Source: Mycetohabitans rhizoxinica HKI 454 (GTDB taxonomy: Bacteria; Pseudomonadota; Gammaproteobacteria; Burkholderiales; Burkholderiaceae). Taken from it: a stretch of DNA of 64,000 nt. The position numbers were made by a program, and so were the translations under genes. The notes below the pieces were generated by a model, which was given only the letters and a program-made list of their open reading frames with translations, searched no databases and was not told where the DNA came from. Below are positions 20,369-29,435 of this stretch, one piece after another. The stretch covers positions 2,362,080 to 2,426,079 of the forward strand of contig NC_014722.1 in NCBI RefSeq assembly GCF_000198775.1, in the 5' to 3' direction. Positions within the stretch are counted from its first letter, which is position 1, and each line of letters starts with the position of its first letter.

Positions 20369-22471
20369 ATGAGTCAACCATCCACCCTGCTCGTCGAACT
20401 GCTGACCGAAGAGTTGCCGCCGAAGGCGCTCGCCCGCTTGTCCAATGCCTTTGCCAACGGCCTGGTTGAGCGGCTCGCCGCGCGTGACCTAATCGACGTC
20501 GCCGACGGCGGCTCACCTTCGTTCGAGCCGTTCGGCACGCCGCGTCGGCTGGCGGTCACGATCCGTAACGTGCGCGCGGTGGCACCGCAGCGCCAGGTGC
20601 GCGAAAAAGTCCTGCCAGTTTCCGTGGCACTCGACGCCAACGGGCAGCCGAGCGCGCCGTTAGCCAAAAAACTCGCCGCCCTGGGCTTTCCGGACATGCC
20701 GCTCACGCAGCTGGAGCGCGCGATGGACGGCAAGACCGAGGCGTTCTTCCTGAATTACGCCGCACCGGGCGTGACGTTGGAAGACGGTCTGCAGGCCGCA
20801 CTGGACGAAACCCTCGCCAAACTGCCGATCCCGAAGGTCATGACGTACCAGCGGCCGGACGGCACAAACGTGCAGTTCGTGCGCCCAGCGCACCGGCTCG
20901 TTGCGCTGCATGCGGACCGTATCGTGCCGGTCTCGGCGCTCGGATTGGATGCGGACGCGGTCACGCTCGGCCACCGGTTCCTGTCCGAGGGCCACGTCGC
21001 GATCCTGCATGCGCACGACTATGCGCGCACGCTCGAGCAGCGTGGCAAGGTCATCGCCAGCATGCAGGCACGCAAGGAGGCGATCCGCGCACAATTGCTC
21101 GAGCGCGCGGGCGCAGACCATGTACTGATGCCCGAGGCACTGCTCGACGAAGTCAATGCGCTGGTCGAATGGCCGATCGTCTACGAATGCCGTTTCGATG
21201 ACGCGTTCTTGCAAGTGCCACAGGAATGCCTGATCCTGACGATGCAGACGAACCAGAAGTATTTCGCGCTGACCGACGCCGGCGGCAAGTTGCGCTCACG
21301 CTTCCTGGTCGTGTCGAACGTGCAAACCGACACGCCGCAGCAGATCGTGCTGGGTAACGAGCGCGTCGTGCGCCCACGGCTGGCCGACGCGAAGTTCTTC
21401 TTCGAGCAAGACCAGAAAAAGACGCTCGAGCAACGTGTGCCGCTGCTGGCCAATGTCGTGTACCACAACAAGCTGGGCTCCCAGTTGCAGCGCGTCGAGC
21501 GGCTCGAGGCGCTGGCGGCGGTGATCGCGCCCAGCGTCGGCGTCGACGCGCAGCGGGCAGCGCGCGCCGCGCGGCTGGCCAAGGCGGACCTACTCACCGA
21601 CATGGTGGGCGAGTTCCCGGAATTGCAGGGCACGATGGGCACCTACTACGCACGCCACGACGGCGAGCCCGACGATATCGCGCTGGCGTGCTCGGAGCAC
21701 TACCGGCCGCGCTTTGCCGGCGACGCGCTACCCTCTACCGCAATTAGCACCGCGGTCGCGCTCGCCGATAAGCTTGAGACGCTGGTGGGCATCTGGGGCA
21801 TCGGCCTGCAGCCGACCGGCGAGAAGGACCCATTCGCGCTGCGCCGACACGCGCTCGGCGTGCTACGCATCGTGCTCGAAAAGCAGCTGCCGCTGGACTT
21901 GATAGATTTGTTGCGGCATGCGTACGCCCAATTCGCGGCCCAGCCGCAAGTTGCTGATCCCACCAGCGCGTTGCACGGTTTCTTCATCGACCGGCTACGC
22001 GGTCTGTTGCGCGAGCGCGGCTACGACGCGAACGAGGTGGACGCGGTACTGAGCCAAAATCCGACCCGCATCGACGACATCACCGGCCGACTCGACGCGG
22101 TACGCGAATTTGCCACGTTGCCCGAGGCCGCATCGCTGGCGGCGGCCAACAAGCGGATCACGAACATCCTGAAAAAATCCGACGGCGCGGCCCAGCACGT
22201 CGAGACGAAGCTGTTGATGGAACCGGCGGAACGGGCGCTGTTCGAGCAGTTGCACAACGTCACACCGACCGTGCAGGGTCGGCTAAGCTCACGCGACTAC
22301 ACAGGCGCGCTGTCGGCGCTCGCCTCGTTGCGCGACGCAGTCGATACGTTTTTCAACGACGTGATGGTCAATGCCGACGATGCGGCATTGCGGGCGAACC
22401 GGTTGGGCTTATTGGCTCGGCTGCACGAGTTGATGCACTGCGTGGCCGATATCTCAAAGCTTGCGGCATGA
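20369..22471 (+). CDS. glyS: Glycyl-tRNA synthetase beta subunit
   Basis: tRNA-recognition subunit of glycyl-tRNA synthetase. It has the family start [15 protein letters not shown], the central [12 protein letters not shown] and [23 protein letters not shown] segments, an HD-type region, and a C-terminal anticodon-binding domain ([11 protein letters not shown]...LGLL). It is 700 residues, full length. It follows glyQ closely and both are needed for activity. Confidence 0.96.
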   Translation: MSQPSTLLVELLTEELPPKALARLSNAFANGLVERLAARDLIDVADGGSPSFEPFGTPRRLAVTIRNVRAVAPQRQVREKVLPVSVALDANGQPSAPLAKKLAALGFPDMPLTQLERAMDGKTEAFFLNYAAPGVTLEDGLQAALDETLAKLPIPKVMTYQRPDGTNVQFVRPAHRLVALHADRIVPVSALGLDADAVTLGHRFLSEGHVAILHAHDYARTLEQRGKVIASMQARKEAIRAQLLERAGADHVLMPEALLDEVNALVEWPIVYECRFDDAFLQVPQECLILTMQTNQKYFALTDAGGKLRSRFLVVSNVQTDTPQQIVLGNERVVRPRLADAKFFFEQDQKKTLEQRVPLLANVVYHNKLGSQLQRVERLEALAAVIAPSVGVDAQRAARAARLAKADLLTDMVGEFPELQGTMGTYYARHDGEPDDIALACSEHYRPRFAGDALPSTAISTAVALADKLETLVGIWGIGLQPTGEKDPFALRRHALGVLRIVLEKQLPLDLIDLLRHAYAQFAAQPQVADPTSALHGFFIDRLRGLLRERGYDANEVDAVLSQNPTRIDDITGRLDAVREFATLPEAASLAAANKRITNILKKSDGAAQHVETKLLMEPAERALFEQLHNVTPTVQGRLSSRDYTGALSALASLRDAVDTFFNDVMVNADDAALRANRLGLLARLHELMHCVADISKLAA

Positions 22472-22513
22472 GTGACGGCCGATTTTTTTCCTGGCGAACG
22501 GCGTGAATGAACG

Positions 22514-23067
22514 ATGCAAAAGAAACTCGTGATCCTCGATCGTGACGGCGTCGTCAACCACGACTCCGACGCGTTCATCAAGTCACCCGACGAGTGGATC
22601 CCGATCCCGGGCAGCCTCGAGGCAATCGCACGGCTGAACCAGGCGGGCTACCGCGTCGTGATCGCGAGCAACCAGTCGGGCATCGGCCGCGGCCTGTTCG
22701 ACATGGCCACGCTCAACGAGATACACGAGAAGATGCACCGCAATCTGGCGGCGCTGGGCGGGGGCGGGTCGATGCCATCTTCTTCTGTCCGCATACGCCC
22801 ACCGACCATTGCGATTGCCGCAAACCGAAACCCGGCCTGCTCGCGCAGATCATCCGGCGCTTCGAGATTGATGCCGCCAGCACGCCGGTGGTCGGCGATT
22901 CGCTGCGCGACCTGCAAGCTGGCGCGGCGCTGGGATTCAGCTGTCACCTGGTGCTGACCGGCAAAGGCCAGCAAACGCTGGATGCGGGCCATCTGCCGGC
23001 AGGCACGACAGTCTATGCGGACTTGCATGCATTCGCGCTCGACTTCCTTGCCGCCGAGGCCAACTGA
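22514..23067 (+). pseudogene. gmhB: Heptose bisphosphate phosphatase GmhB, single-base frameshift
   Basis: HAD-family phosphatase acting on D-glycero-beta-D-manno-heptose 1,7-bisphosphate in LPS core heptose synthesis. The first frame carries the catalytic LDRDGVVNHDSD and ASNQSGIGRGLF; the second carries the zinc-binding CPHTPTDHCDCRKPKPG and the Mg-binding VVGDSLRDLQAG. The shift falls in the G-rich stretch 22757-22768 (GGCGGGGGCGGG); adding one G, or removing two, restores a continuous reading frame of about 184 residues. Because the run is homopolymeric a sequencing error is quite possible. It lies between glyS and plsC, the normal place. Confidence 0.88.
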
Positions 23068-23110
23068 GCCGACGCGTCTCGTACCGTCCAAGGCCTTATA
23101 TCGCACCATC

Positions 23111-23890
23111 ATGCACGTGATTCGCTCGACACTGTTCTTCATTTATTTGATCGTTTACACGATCCCGTATGCATGCGCCTGCTTCATTGCGTTCCCGTTT
23201 CTGAACGCAAACCGGCGCTATAAGATGGCCGTCGGCTGGTGCCGCTCGACGCTGTGGATGCTGCGGCACCTGGTCGGCGTGAGCTGGCGCATCGAAGGCC
23301 TGGACAATCTGCCCGATGGCCCGGCCGTCCTGCTGCCCAAGCACCAGTCCGCGTGGGAAACGCTGGCCTTTCCGGCGATCATGCCGCGTCCGTTGTGCTA
23401 TGTTTTCAAGCGTGAGTTGCTATACGTGCCATTTTTTGGCTGGGCCCTCGGGATGCTGAAGATGGTGCACGTCGACCGCAACAAAGGGCACAGAGCGTTC
23501 ACGTCGCTGATTCGACAGGGCAAGGAACGGATGGCCGAGGGTTCATGGGTGATCATGTTCCCGGAAGGCACACGGGTGCCGGTGGGCCAGCGTGGCAAAT
23601 ACAAGACTGGCGGCACGCGCTTTGCGATCGCTACCGGGGTGCCGGTGGTGCCGATCGCGCACAACGCCGGACACGTGTGGCCGCGCAACGCCTTTCTGAA
23701 ATTTCCAGGTATAGTCACAGTGTCGATCGGCAAGCCCATCGACACCCGCAACCTAAACGCTGACGAAGTCATGGCGCGCGTCGAGGAATGGATCGAAACC
23801 GAGATGCGCCGCATCGATCCGCATGCGTATCCTGCGCAGGACGAAACGCCGGTGTATGCCAAACGCGCGTCGTCGTCCGAGGCGGTCTGA
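23111..23890 (+). CDS. plsC: 1-acyl-sn-glycerol-3-phosphate acyltransferase
   Basis: Inner-membrane acyltransferase that makes phosphatidic acid. It has an N-terminal hydrophobic helix (residues 6-27), the acyltransferase motif I HQSAWE (His-x4-acidic), motif II around FKRELLYVPFFGW, motif III FPEGTR and a downstream PVVPIAHNAG. It has 259 residues. The in-frame region upstream overlaps the end of gmhB and lacks homology, so the ATG at 23111 is chosen. It follows gmhB in the conserved cluster. Confidence 0.92.
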   Translation: MHVIRSTLFFIYLIVYTIPYACACFIAFPFLNANRRYKMAVGWCRSTLWMLRHLVGVSWRIEGLDNLPDGPAVLLPKHQSAWETLAFPAIMPRPLCYVFKRELLYVPFFGWALGMLKMVHVDRNKGHRAFTSLIRQGKERMAEGSWVIMFPEGTRVPVGQRGKYKTGGTRFAIATGVPVVPIAHNAGHVWPRNAFLKFPGIVTVSIGKPIDTRNLNADEVMARVEEWIETEMRRIDPHAYPAQDETPVYAKRASSSEAV

Positions 23891-23950
23891 GCACGCTTCG
23901 ATACGGTAGCCAGCGACCCGTGCAGCGACACCCCTTCGAACCCGATAGCT

Positions 23951-25054
23951 ATGGCTCACGCGCCCTTGCCGCGCCGCGCGGCGCTCGATTCACTCGATTC
24001 GCGCCAACTCGACCTGCCGCTGTTCGACAGCGGCAACGCGTTGCCAGGCCTATCCGTCGAAGTCCCGGCCGGGCGGCCCGCCTCCGCGGCGCCCGTCGGC
24101 GGCGCCTGCTCGCCCTGGCCCGGCGCCGAATCGATGCCACCACCGTCGGCGCCGTTGCAAGCGCCGGTGGAGCCGATTGCCGCGCCGTTGCCATCGTTGC
24201 AAGCGCCAGTGGAGCCGCTTGCCGCGCTGTTGCCGCCGTTGCGTCCATCTTCTAAACCGACGAGCGCGACGCCGGCGCCATCGCTGCCGACGGGCGCCAC
24301 GCCGCGCAACGAGACTCGGTTGCCAGACGGCAGCGGGCTGCGCTGCGTGTCCCTCGGCTCGCACCGACTCGATTATCGGCTCAAGCGTTCCGCGCGGCGC
24401 ACCATCGGATTCTCGATCGACGGCAACGGACTGGCTGTTACCGCACCACGCTGGGCCACACTGGCCGATATCGAAGCAGCGCTCGCCGACAAGCAGCGCT
24501 GGATCTTCGCCAAGCTGGCCGAATGGCAAACACGCACGGAACAACGCGCGCTGCCTCGGATCGTCTGGACTGATGGCGCGACCTTGCCCTACCTGGGCAA
24601 GCCGTTGACCATCGCCATCACGTCGTCAAGCGGCACGCTGCGGCATGACCCCGAACGGGCCGTGCTCGAGCTGGGCTTGCCACCGGATGCGCACGCGCAG
24701 CAGATCAAGGATCGCGTACAGGGCTGGCTGCAGCAGGAAGCCCGATGCCTGTTCGGCGAGCGACTCGACATCTATGCGCAACGCCTCGGCGTGCGACATA
24801 GCGCGTATGCGCTGTCATCGGCGGCAACCCGTTGGGGGAGCTGCTCGAGCGACGGCAAGATCCGGCTGAACTGGCGCTTAATCCATTTTCCGCTGTCGAT
24901 CATCGACTATGTCGTCGCGCACGAACTCGCGCATTTGCGTGAAATGAACCACAGTTCGCGTTTCTGGGATACGGTCGCGTCGATCTTCCCGGAATTCCGC
25001 GAGGCGCGCAGTTCGCTGAAGAACCATCCGATGGAGTTACTGCCCACGCTGTGA
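23951..25054 (+). CDS. YgjP/SprT-like zinc metalloprotease (DUF45)
   Basis: The C-terminal 240 residues are a WLM-type metallopeptidase domain: [40 protein letters not shown] and the zinc motif [19 protein letters not shown] (HExxH plus a downstream His). Members with this motif are cytosolic, of mostly unknown substrate. The N-terminal 115 residues are a low-complexity Pro/Ala region with an imperfect duplicated segment ([20 protein letters not shown]), longer than in typical YgjP proteins, perhaps a disordered tether. It lies between plsC and gloA. Confidence 0.85.
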   Translation: MAHAPLPRRAALDSLDSRQLDLPLFDSGNALPGLSVEVPAGRPASAAPVGGACSPWPGAESMPPPSAPLQAPVEPIAAPLPSLQAPVEPLAALLPPLRPSSKPTSATPAPSLPTGATPRNETRLPDGSGLRCVSLGSHRLDYRLKRSARRTIGFSIDGNGLAVTAPRWATLADIEAALADKQRWIFAKLAEWQTRTEQRALPRIVWTDGATLPYLGKPLTIAITSSSGTLRHDPERAVLELGLPPDAHAQQIKDRVQGWLQQEARCLFGERLDIYAQRLGVRHSAYALSSAATRWGSCSSDGKIRLNWRLIHFPLSIIDYVVAHELAHLREMNHSSRFWDTVASIFPEFREARSSLKNHPMELLPTL

Positions 25055-25194
25055 GGCTCACCCGCGCGTTTGCCTACATTGCGCAAAGCCGTGCCGCACG
25101 AGTTAAAATCCCCGCCGTATCGCGCCGTGCCAGCCGTAGTATGACGCTGTTATCGCGCCCCCCGCAACGCCATCGACATTTCAAGGATTTCGTC

Positions 25195-25584
25195 ATGCGC
25201 CTTCTTCATACGATGCTTCGAGTCGGCAACCTGGAGCGATCGCTGGACTTCTACACGAACGTGCTGGGCATGCAGTTGCTGCGCAAGCATGACTATCCGG
25301 AAGGCCGCTTCACGCTTGCGTTCGTCGGCTACGGCAACGAGGACGACCATACGGTAATTGAGTTGACCCATAATTGGGACACCTCGGCCTATGAGCCGGG
25401 CACCGGCTTCGGCCATCTCGCGATTGCCGTGGACAACGCACGCGAGGCGTGCGACGCGGTGCGCGCCAAGGGCGGTAAGGTCACGCGCGAGGCAGGCCCG
25501 ATGAAGCATGGCACCACGGTGATCGCCTTCGTCGAAGATCCTGACGGCTACAAGATCGAGTTTATCGAGAAAAAGCGTTTGTAA
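25195..25584 (+). CDS. gloA: Lactoylglutathione lyase (glyoxalase I)
   Basis: Metal-dependent enzyme converting the methylglyoxal-glutathione hemithioacetal to S-lactoylglutathione. The family features are all present: [45 protein letters not shown] and [13 protein letters not shown], with metal ligands His5, Glu56, His74 and Glu122 (approximate). It has 129 residues. The ATG at 25195 is chosen over the upstream open frame, which lacks homology. It is the last backbone gene before the genomic island. Confidence 0.97.
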   Translation: MRLLHTMLRVGNLERSLDFYTNVLGMQLLRKHDYPEGRFTLAFVGYGNEDDHTVIELTHNWDTSAYEPGTGFGHLAIAVDNAREACDAVRAKGGKVTREAGPMKHGTTVIAFVEDPDGYKIEFIEKKRL

Positions 25585-26003
25585 TTCAGATGGCCATTAC
25601 CGCCGCGTCGGTGCGCAAGCCGCTCAATGCCTTCACCATCGCGTTGCTGGCGCTGGCGGGTCTGACCGGCACCGCCCAGGTGACCGAGTGGACGCCCATG
25701 GCCGTCGTCGGCATCGCGTATCGTTGGCCAACCGCAAAATACGGGTTTCCGCATCAATGTCGCCTCGTGTCTTCAACCAAGAAATACGGCTACCCCTTTT
25801 GCAAAGGGTGCGGTGGCTTCCCTTTCACTGTTAGCCAGCGCTTTGTTGAACGCGAAGCGGCACGAGCCGACGAAGCAGCGCACCGACTGGGATAGCGAGC
25901 CTGTCCGTAGCCGATAGCGGGTAGGGCGCTGCCTAGATTGCTTGCGCGCATAATGTTCGCACAATGCTCATAAATCCATTACTACAAGTGCTTGACGCAA
26001 CCT
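25585..26003. other. Island left boundary, mostly non-coding
   Basis: This 419-bp stretch after gloA has no intact gene. A 101-codon plus-strand frame begins at 25590 (MAITAASVRKPLNAFTIALL) and has a hydrophobic start that could be the truncated first helix of a membrane transporter, but it has no ribosome site and its second half looks like non-coding sequence. A TnpB-like fragment lies on the minus strand (separate entry). The change from backbone to accessory DNA probably falls here. Confidence 0.4.
25773..25930 (-). pseudogene. IS200/IS605 TnpB N-terminal remnant
   Basis: The minus-strand translation RTGSLSQSVRCFVGSCRFAF followed by NKALANSERE resembles the N-terminal segment of TnpB/OrfB proteins, in which an RxFxGSCRFxxNxAL stretch precedes the nuclease domain. 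The rest of the gene (RuvC and zinc finger) is missing, replaced by unrelated sequence, so only about 40 codons remain. A CCCTTTTGCAAAGGG hairpin at about 25795-25809 may be a leftover of an element end. Confidence 0.45.
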
Positions 26004-26052
26004 AATCGCCCATTTAAACTAAATTAACTTAGTTTAGTTTAAATGGGCGATT
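26004..26052. promoter_or_regulatory. 20-bp perfect inverted repeat ending at antitoxin start
   Basis: Left arm 26004-26023 (AATCGCCCATTTAAACTAAA) and right arm 26033-26052 are exact reverse complements separated by a 9-base loop, and the antitoxin ATG begins at 26053, the very next base. This is a natural autoregulation site for a Phd-type antitoxin, which binds such palindromes. It also leaves no Shine-Dalgarno sequence, so the mRNA is either leaderless or begins with a strong hairpin next to the start codon. Confidence 0.75.
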
Positions 26053-26304
26053 ATGCATACATATAACATTCACGACGCCAAGACACACCTGTCGCGACTC
26101 ATTGATCAAGCGGTGCACGGCGGTGAACCGTTTGTGATCGCCAAAGCCGGCAAGCCTCTGGTCAAAGTCGTGCCACTTGATCTCCCGGCACCTGTTCATC
26201 GCAGTCGAATCGGCTTCCTGAAGGGACAGATTAGCGTGCCGGCTGACTTCGACACGATGGGCGCCGCAGACATTGAACAGTTGTTTGACGATAACGCTGA
26301 ATGA
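26053..26304 (+). CDS. Phd/YefM-family antitoxin
   Basis: 83-residue antitoxin. The N-terminus YNIHDAKTHLSRLIDQAVHG followed by GEPFVIAKAGKPLVKVVPLD is the Phd/YefM DNA-binding fold; the acidic C-terminal tail (DTMGAADIEQLFDDNAE) is the usual toxin-wrapping segment. It should neutralise the downstream PIN toxin and repress its own promoter through the palindrome that ends at its start codon. Its stop overlaps the toxin start (ATGA). Base composition here is lower in GC than the backbone. Confidence 0.9.
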   Translation: MHTYNIHDAKTHLSRLIDQAVHGGEPFVIAKAGKPLVKVVPLDLPAPVHRSRIGFLKGQISVPADFDTMGAADIEQLFDDNAE

Positions 26305-26687
26305 AGGTGCTGTTGGATACCCACCTAATCCTGTGGGCGGCCGCCGACGCACCCGAACTGCCGGCCGCGGCGCGCGCGCTGCTCGATGATCCGGCCTGCA
26401 CGCCGCTCTTTAGCGTCGCGAGTCTGTGGGAGATTGTGATCAAACGCGGCCTGGCCCGCGCCGATTTTCAGGTCGAGCCGCGCGTGCTGCGTCGCAGTCT
26501 GCTTGACGTTGGCTACGAGGAACTGCCGATCGTGACTGCGCACGCGTTGGAGCTCGAACATCTACCGCCCATCCATCGCGATCCGTTCGATCGGATTTTG
26601 ATCGCGCAGGCCGTTGCCGAAGGCGTACCGCTTGTAACGCACGATGCGATGATTGCAAAGTACCCTAGCCTGATTCGGCTTGTCTGA
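26301..26687 (+). CDS. PIN-domain ribonuclease toxin (VapC-like)
   Basis: 128-residue PIN domain, a magnesium-dependent RNase that cleaves tRNA or other RNA when freed from its antitoxin. Acidic residues of the site are visible in MKVLLDTHLILWA (Asp6), SLWEIVIK (Glu near 49), HRDPFDRILIAQA (Asp near 94 and 97) and LVTHDAMI (Asp near 116). Pairing of a PIN toxin with a Phd-type antitoxin is common. Translation is coupled to the antitoxin by the four-base overlap. The pair sits at the island edge and may stabilise it. Confidence 0.92.
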   Translation: MKVLLDTHLILWAAADAPELPAAARALLDDPACTPLFSVASLWEIVIKRGLARADFQVEPRVLRRSLLDVGYEELPIVTAHALELEHLPPIHRDPFDRILIAQAVAEGVPLVTHDAMIAKYPSLIRLV

Positions 26688-26862
26688 AGGCAAGCCGTTA
26701 GGGTTGCTCCATGCTCAGCCGCCCCATCGGCTCGCTTCGCGCCGCCCGCGCATGATACTTTGTGGAGCAGCCCCGTGAATCACCGGACACGGTCTGACCT
26801 GCCCCCGGCAAACAGGGCCGGCCGGAGTTTAGTAAAGTTCGTTTTCGGAGAAGAAGACGAAC

Positions 26863-27126
26863 ATGAAGAAGCGCTTTACGGAAGAACAGATCATCGGTTT
26901 TCTGAAGGAAGCCGAGGCCGGCAGGCCGGTCAAAGAGTTGTGCAGGCAATACGGGTTCAGTGACGCGTCGTTCTACACGTGGCGCGCGAAGTTTGGCGGC
27001 ATGGAGGTGTCAGAAGCGCGCCGGCTCAAGGAGCTGGAAACCGAGAACGCGCGGCTGAAGAAGCTGCTGGCCGAGGCGATGCTCGATATGGAAGCGTTAA
27101 AGGTTGTCGTCAAGGTAAAGCCTTGA
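26863..27126 (+). CDS. IS407-type transposase OrfA
   Basis: 87-residue helix-turn-helix protein (FTEEQIIGFLKEAEAGRPVK, then QYGFSDASFYTWRAKFGG) with a C-terminal leucine zipper (LKELETENARLKKLLAEAML). It recognises the element ends and is joined to OrfB by translational frameshifting to form the transposase. Its 3' end overlaps the orfB start. Confidence 0.93.
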   Translation: MKKRFTEEQIIGFLKEAEAGRPVKELCRQYGFSDASFYTWRAKFGGMEVSEARRLKELETENARLKKLLAEAMLDMEALKVVVKVKP

Positions 27127-27983
27127 GCCCGCAAGCCAAGCGCGAAGCAGTCGCGGCGATTCGCAAGAAGGTGAATATCTCGGAGCGCCGCGCCTGCCGG
27201 CTTGTCGGGCTTTCTCGCAGCGTGTTGCATTACAAAGCGAAGCTGGACCACGAGAATGATGCGCTGAGGGCTCGCCTGGTGGAACTGGCGCACGAGCGTC
27301 GGCGCTTCGGTTATCGGCGATTACACGCGATGATGGAGCGCGAGGGTATCCAGGCGAACCATAAGCGCGTGCATCGCCTTTATCGTGAAGCGGGGCTTGC
27401 CGTACGGCGCCGTCGACGGCGCCACGGCGCCATGATTGAGCGCGAGCAGTTGGCGTTGCCAAGCGGACCAAACCAGGTGTGGTCAATCGATTTTGTGATG
27501 GACGCGCTGTCCAATGGACGGCGTCTGAAGTGCTTGACTGTCGTGGACGATTTCACCAAGGAGGCTGTCGATATCGTTGTGGACCATGGCATCTCGGGCT
27601 TGTATGTTGCTCGAGCGTTGGAGCAGGCAGCGCGTTTGCGCGGCTATCCCAAGGCGTTGCGCACCGACCAGGGCCCGGAATTCACGAGCCGGGCGCTGAA
27701 CCAATGGGCGTATGCGAATGGCGTCACGCTGAAGTTGATTCAACCCGGAAAGCCGACGCAGAATGCTTACATCGAATCGTTCAACGGCAAGTTCCGCGAT
27801 GAATGCCTTAACGAACACTGGTTCACGAGCCTCGCGCACGCTCGCGCGCTTATCGCCGCGTGGCGCCAGGACTACAACGAGCAACGGCCGCACAGCGCAC
27901 TGAATTACCTTTCGCCCGCCGAGTTCGCGGCGAAATATCGGGCAACAGCGGATGCTCCTGCCGCTTTCCAGGAGCTGGTTTAA
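27123..27983 (+). CDS. IS407-type transposase OrfB (DDE integrase)
   Basis: Catalytic part of the transposase in the -1 frame relative to OrfA. It contains an HTH_21-type segment (ERRRFGYRRLHAMMEREGI) and the DDE core: WSIDFVMD, RTDQGPEF and a glutamate 35 residues later in NAYIESFNGKFRDECL. The overlapping TTG at 27123 can start a free OrfB; the -1 fusion is the usual product in this family. The frame is unbroken. Confidence 0.93.
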   Translation: MSPQAKREAVAAIRKKVNISERRACRLVGLSRSVLHYKAKLDHENDALRARLVELAHERRRFGYRRLHAMMEREGIQANHKRVHRLYREAGLAVRRRRRRHGAMIEREQLALPSGPNQVWSIDFVMDALSNGRRLKCLTVVDDFTKEAVDIVVDHGISGLYVARALEQAARLRGYPKALRTDQGPEFTSRALNQWAYANGVTLKLIQPGKPTQNAYIESFNGKFRDECLNEHWFTSLAHARALIAAWRQDYNEQRPHSALNYLSPAEFAAKYRATADAPAAFQELV

Positions 27984-28097
27984 AAGGACTTTGCTAGAAG
28001 ACGGCTGGCACTAACCAAGGGGGCAGGTCAGGTCAGCCACTTAAACTAGCGGGTAGGCATAAGATCTGTGTTTGTGACTAACACTAGGCAGGAAGTG

Positions 28098-28463
28098 ATG
28101 GAAGTGTTGAGGGGCCCGGAGCGGCGACGACGCTGGTCGGCTGAGCAGAAGCTGACAATGGTGCGGGAGGGTTTCGAGCCGGGGAAATCGGTCTCGATGG
28201 TCGCGCGCCAACACGGCGTGAATCCGAACCCGCTATTTCACTGGCGCAAACTGTATCATGACGGAAGCCTGTCGGCGGTTAAGGCTGGCGAGGAAATCGT
28301 ACCGGCGTCGGAACTGGCCGACGCGCTCAAGCAGGTTCGGGAGCTGCAACGACTGCTTGGCAAGAAGAGCCTGGAGAACGAGATTTTGCGCGAGGCAGTT
28401 GAATACGGGCGAGCAAAAAAGTGGATTGCGCGCTCACCCTTGCTGCCGCAGGACGATCCGTGA
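28098..28463 (+). CDS. IS2-group transposase OrfA
   Basis: 121-residue DNA-binding subunit: [20 protein letters not shown], then a helix-turn-helix ([20 protein letters not shown]) and a coiled coil ([20 protein letters not shown]). The ATG at 28098 has AGGAAG upstream; a GTG at 28068 is the alternative. The left end and promoter of this element are now separated from it by the nested IS407-type copy, and its OrfB is broken. Confidence 0.85.
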   Translation: MEVLRGPERRRRWSAEQKLTMVREGFEPGKSVSMVARQHGVNPNPLFHWRKLYHDGSLSAVKAGEEIVPASELADALKQVRELQRLLGKKSLENEILREAVEYGRAKKWIARSPLLPQDDP

Positions 28464-29296
28464 AGCAGGTCTGCGAAGTTCTCGGCGTGACGCGCTCCAA
28501 TGTGGTGGCGAAACTGTCGCGTCCGGCCCAGTGGCGGGATGCACGCCAGTCGCGATGGATGGACGATGGCGCTTTGGTCGAGGAAATCCGGCTGGTGGCC
28601 CAGCTATAGCTACTGGCGCGTCTAGGGCATCCTGCGGCGTGAACGCAGTAGCACCGGCCTGGCACTGATCAACGCCAAGCGCGTGTACCGAGTCAAGCGT
28701 ATGCACGCGTTGCTGATGCAACGAAGGCCGCAGCCACCTCGAGCGCAACGTCGCCACGATGGCAAGGTCGCAGTCGAACGCAGCAACCAACGCTGGTGTT
28801 TGGACGGCTTTGAGTTGCGCTGCGACAATGGCGAGGCGCTGCGCGTGACGTTCGCGCTGGATTGCTGCGACCGCGAAGCGATGAGCTGGGTGGCGACGAC
28901 GGCTGGCTATAGCGGCGACGTGGTGCGTAATGTGATGCTGGCGGCCGTCGAAAACCGCTTCGACAACGCGCTGCAAGCACCCTCGGAAATCGAGTGGCTG
29001 AGCGATAACGGCTGCGGTTATACGGCCGACGAAACGCGCCGCTTCGCAACCGAAATCGGCCTGAAGCCGCTGACGACGCCGGTGTGCAGTGCGCAGAATA
29101 ACGGCATGGCTGAGAGCTTCGTGAAGACGATGAAGCGCGATTACGTGGCCTTTTGCCAAAATCGGATGCGGCGACGGCCGTGCTCACTTTCACCATTGCG
29201 TTCGAGCATTACAACGAGAAGCACCCCCATAGCGCGCTGAAATATCGCTCACCATGCGAGTTTCGACGCACCGTGGATTCATCAACCGTAGTGTGA
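28460..29296 (+). pseudogene. IS2-group transposase OrfB, broken
   Basis: The DDE domain can be followed across frames: CLDGFELRCDNGEALRVTF, EIEWLSDNGCGYTADETRRF and [20 protein letters not shown], ending in a different frame with [19 protein letters not shown] stop interrupts it at 28607-28609, and there is a frameshift near 29155, so no active transposase can be made. Confidence 0.85.
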
Positions 29297-29355
29297 GGCC
29301 GTGTCCGGGACTACGGGGTCAACTCCACTTTGCGGTTTTTCTGCGCAGCTAGATT

Positions 29356-29392
29356 TGGAACAGCCCCCTGAAAGTCCGGACACAGTCTCCCA
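29356..29392. repeat. Solo inverted-repeat end of a related IS2-group element
   Basis: TGGAACAGCCCCCTGAAAGT followed by CCGGACACAGTC strongly resembles the left end of the element at 26763 (TGGAGCAGCCCCGTGAATCA then CCGGACACGGTC) and has the same orientation, but no transposase follows; the cargo gene's 3' end comes 44 bases later. It is a leftover of a second copy whose body was lost, and it marks the edge of the eCIS locus. Confidence 0.6.
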
Positions 29393-29435
29393 CTTTTGCC
29401 AATATGCTTGCATCTTCCAGAGGACTATTTTTTTC

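Larger units (their letters stand above)
26795..28030 (+). mobile_element. IS407-type (IS3 family) element, complete
   Basis: 1236 bp, bounded by inverted repeats starting TGACCTGCCCCC at both ends (left 26795, right ending 28030), and flanked by the 4-bp direct repeat GGTC (26791-26794 and 28031-28034). Length, terminal sequence and 4-bp duplication match what is known of the IS407 group, common in Burkholderia. Both open reading frames are intact, so it may be active. It inserted into the left end of the older IS2-group element. Confidence 0.93.
26763..29327 (+). mobile_element. IS2-group (IS3 family) element, disrupted by a nested IS
   Basis: The ends are TGGAGCAGCCCCGTGA at the left and, reverse complemented, TGGAGTTGACCCCGTA at the right, with a shared CCGGACACGG block further in, and the TG/CA tips of IS3-family elements. 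The 5-bp target duplication CTTTG is present at 26758-26762 and 29328-29332. Subtracting the nested 1236-bp element and its 4-bp duplication gives about 1325 bp, the normal size for the IS2 group. Its OrfA is intact but OrfB has stops and frameshifts, and the nested IS lies 32 bp from its left tip, so it is inactive. Confidence 0.88.

Noticed and set aside
25590..25895. 101-codon ORF after gloA as a real gene
   Set aside because: Hydrophobic start only, no ribosome site, second half of random composition and overlapping the TnpB remnant on the other strand.
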